A stretch of 5,715 nucleotides of DNA. Origin: Actinomycetota bacterium. GTDB taxonomy: Bacteria > Actinomycetota > Actinomycetes > UBA12327. Below the pieces are notes generated by a model. That model was not told the origin of the DNA. It saw nothing but the letters and a program-made list of their open reading frames with translations, and searched no databases. The stretch lies in NCBI GenBank assembly GCA_026392555.1, contig JAPLBW010000070.1, forward strand, positions 1 to 5,715, read 5' to 3'. Below are positions 5,660 through 5,715 of this stretch, piece by piece (positions within the stretch are counted from its first letter, which is position 1; every line of letters starts with the position of its first letter). The translations under genes were made by a program, and so were the position numbers.

Positions 5660-5715
5660 GTGGAATGGAACGGCGAGCACTACGCCGATCACACGGCTCA
5701 TCATCGGGCTTTTGA
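5660..5715 (+). CDS. Probable start of a new coding region, possibly a SAM-dependent methyltransferase (partial)
   Basis: Directly after the leuD TAA, a GTG opens a frame that stays open for 18 codons to the window edge. It reads roughly MEWNGEHYADHTAHHRAFD, treating the GTG as Met. The aromatic and His-rich pattern, with YA followed by HHRAFD, resembles the N-terminus of some class I methyltransferases of actinobacteria. That resemblance is from memory and rests on very few residues. There is no Shine-Dalgarno, so expression would depend on coupling to leuD termination (TAAGTG). Known relatives often carry the HU gene hupB after leuD; this peptide does not look like HU. The true start could also lie beyond the window. 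Confidence 0.35.
   Translation, partial: MEWNGEHYADHTAHHRAF

Noticed and set aside
5671..5713. Possible terminator after leuD (CGGCG/CGCCG at 5671-5687, or CCGAT/ATCGG before TTTT at 5710)
   Set aside because: The first stem has no T-run. The second has a 13-nt loop, only 5 bp and four T. The region reads better as the start of an open frame.
5665..5715. Short ATG frame of 16 codons ending in TGA at 5715
   Set aside because: It is Arg/Ser-rich with no resemblance to a known peptide and no ribosome binding site. The GTG frame at 5660 is more protein-like.

Overview
The window reads as chromosomal core-gene DNA from an actinobacterium of moderate GC (high fifties by eye). Three things point there. 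The gene order (FAH-family gene, gltX, tRNA-Gln, tRNA-Glu, divergent IclR regulator, leuC, leuD) is the one known from Streptomyces and Mycobacterium chromosomes. The glutamyl-tRNA synthetase is the zinc-less actinobacterial type. The IclR protein starts with the MDNSSGVGV signature of NdgR/LtbR. I cannot resolve the genus.

Layout. Positions 1-96 are the 3' end of a fumarylacetoacetate-hydrolase-family gene. gltX (113-1624) follows after 16 bp and overlaps by 4 bp a CPBP-family intramembrane protease gene (1621-2583). These three look like one transcription unit. A tRNA cluster comes next: tRNA-Gln(CTG) at 2616-2687, a 71-bp spacer that can fold almost completely into two hairpins, tRNA-Glu(CTC) at 2759-2834, and a strong rho-independent terminator at 2838-2864. 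On the minus strand lies an IclR-family regulator (2875-3594). A 53-bp divergent intergenic region separates it from leuC (3648-5054) and leuD (5066-5659). A probable new gene begins at 5660 and runs off the end.

How the genes work together. GltX charges tRNA-Glu, and in bacteria lacking GlnRS it also charges tRNA-Gln with glutamate, so enzyme and both candidate substrates sit side by side. LeuC and LeuD are the two subunits of isopropylmalate isomerase in leucine biosynthesis, and the divergent NdgR/LtbR-type protein is their expected regulator. Its gene has a well-placed leaderless promoter with a small palindrome in the -35/-10 spacer, a plausible operator for autoregulation and leuCD control.

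No mobile element, CRISPR array, defence system or clearly novel system is visible. The points worth a second look are regulatory: the divergent intergenic region, the structured tRNA spacer, and the unexplained protease gene between gltX and the tRNAs. No stretch above 300 bp lacks a gene.
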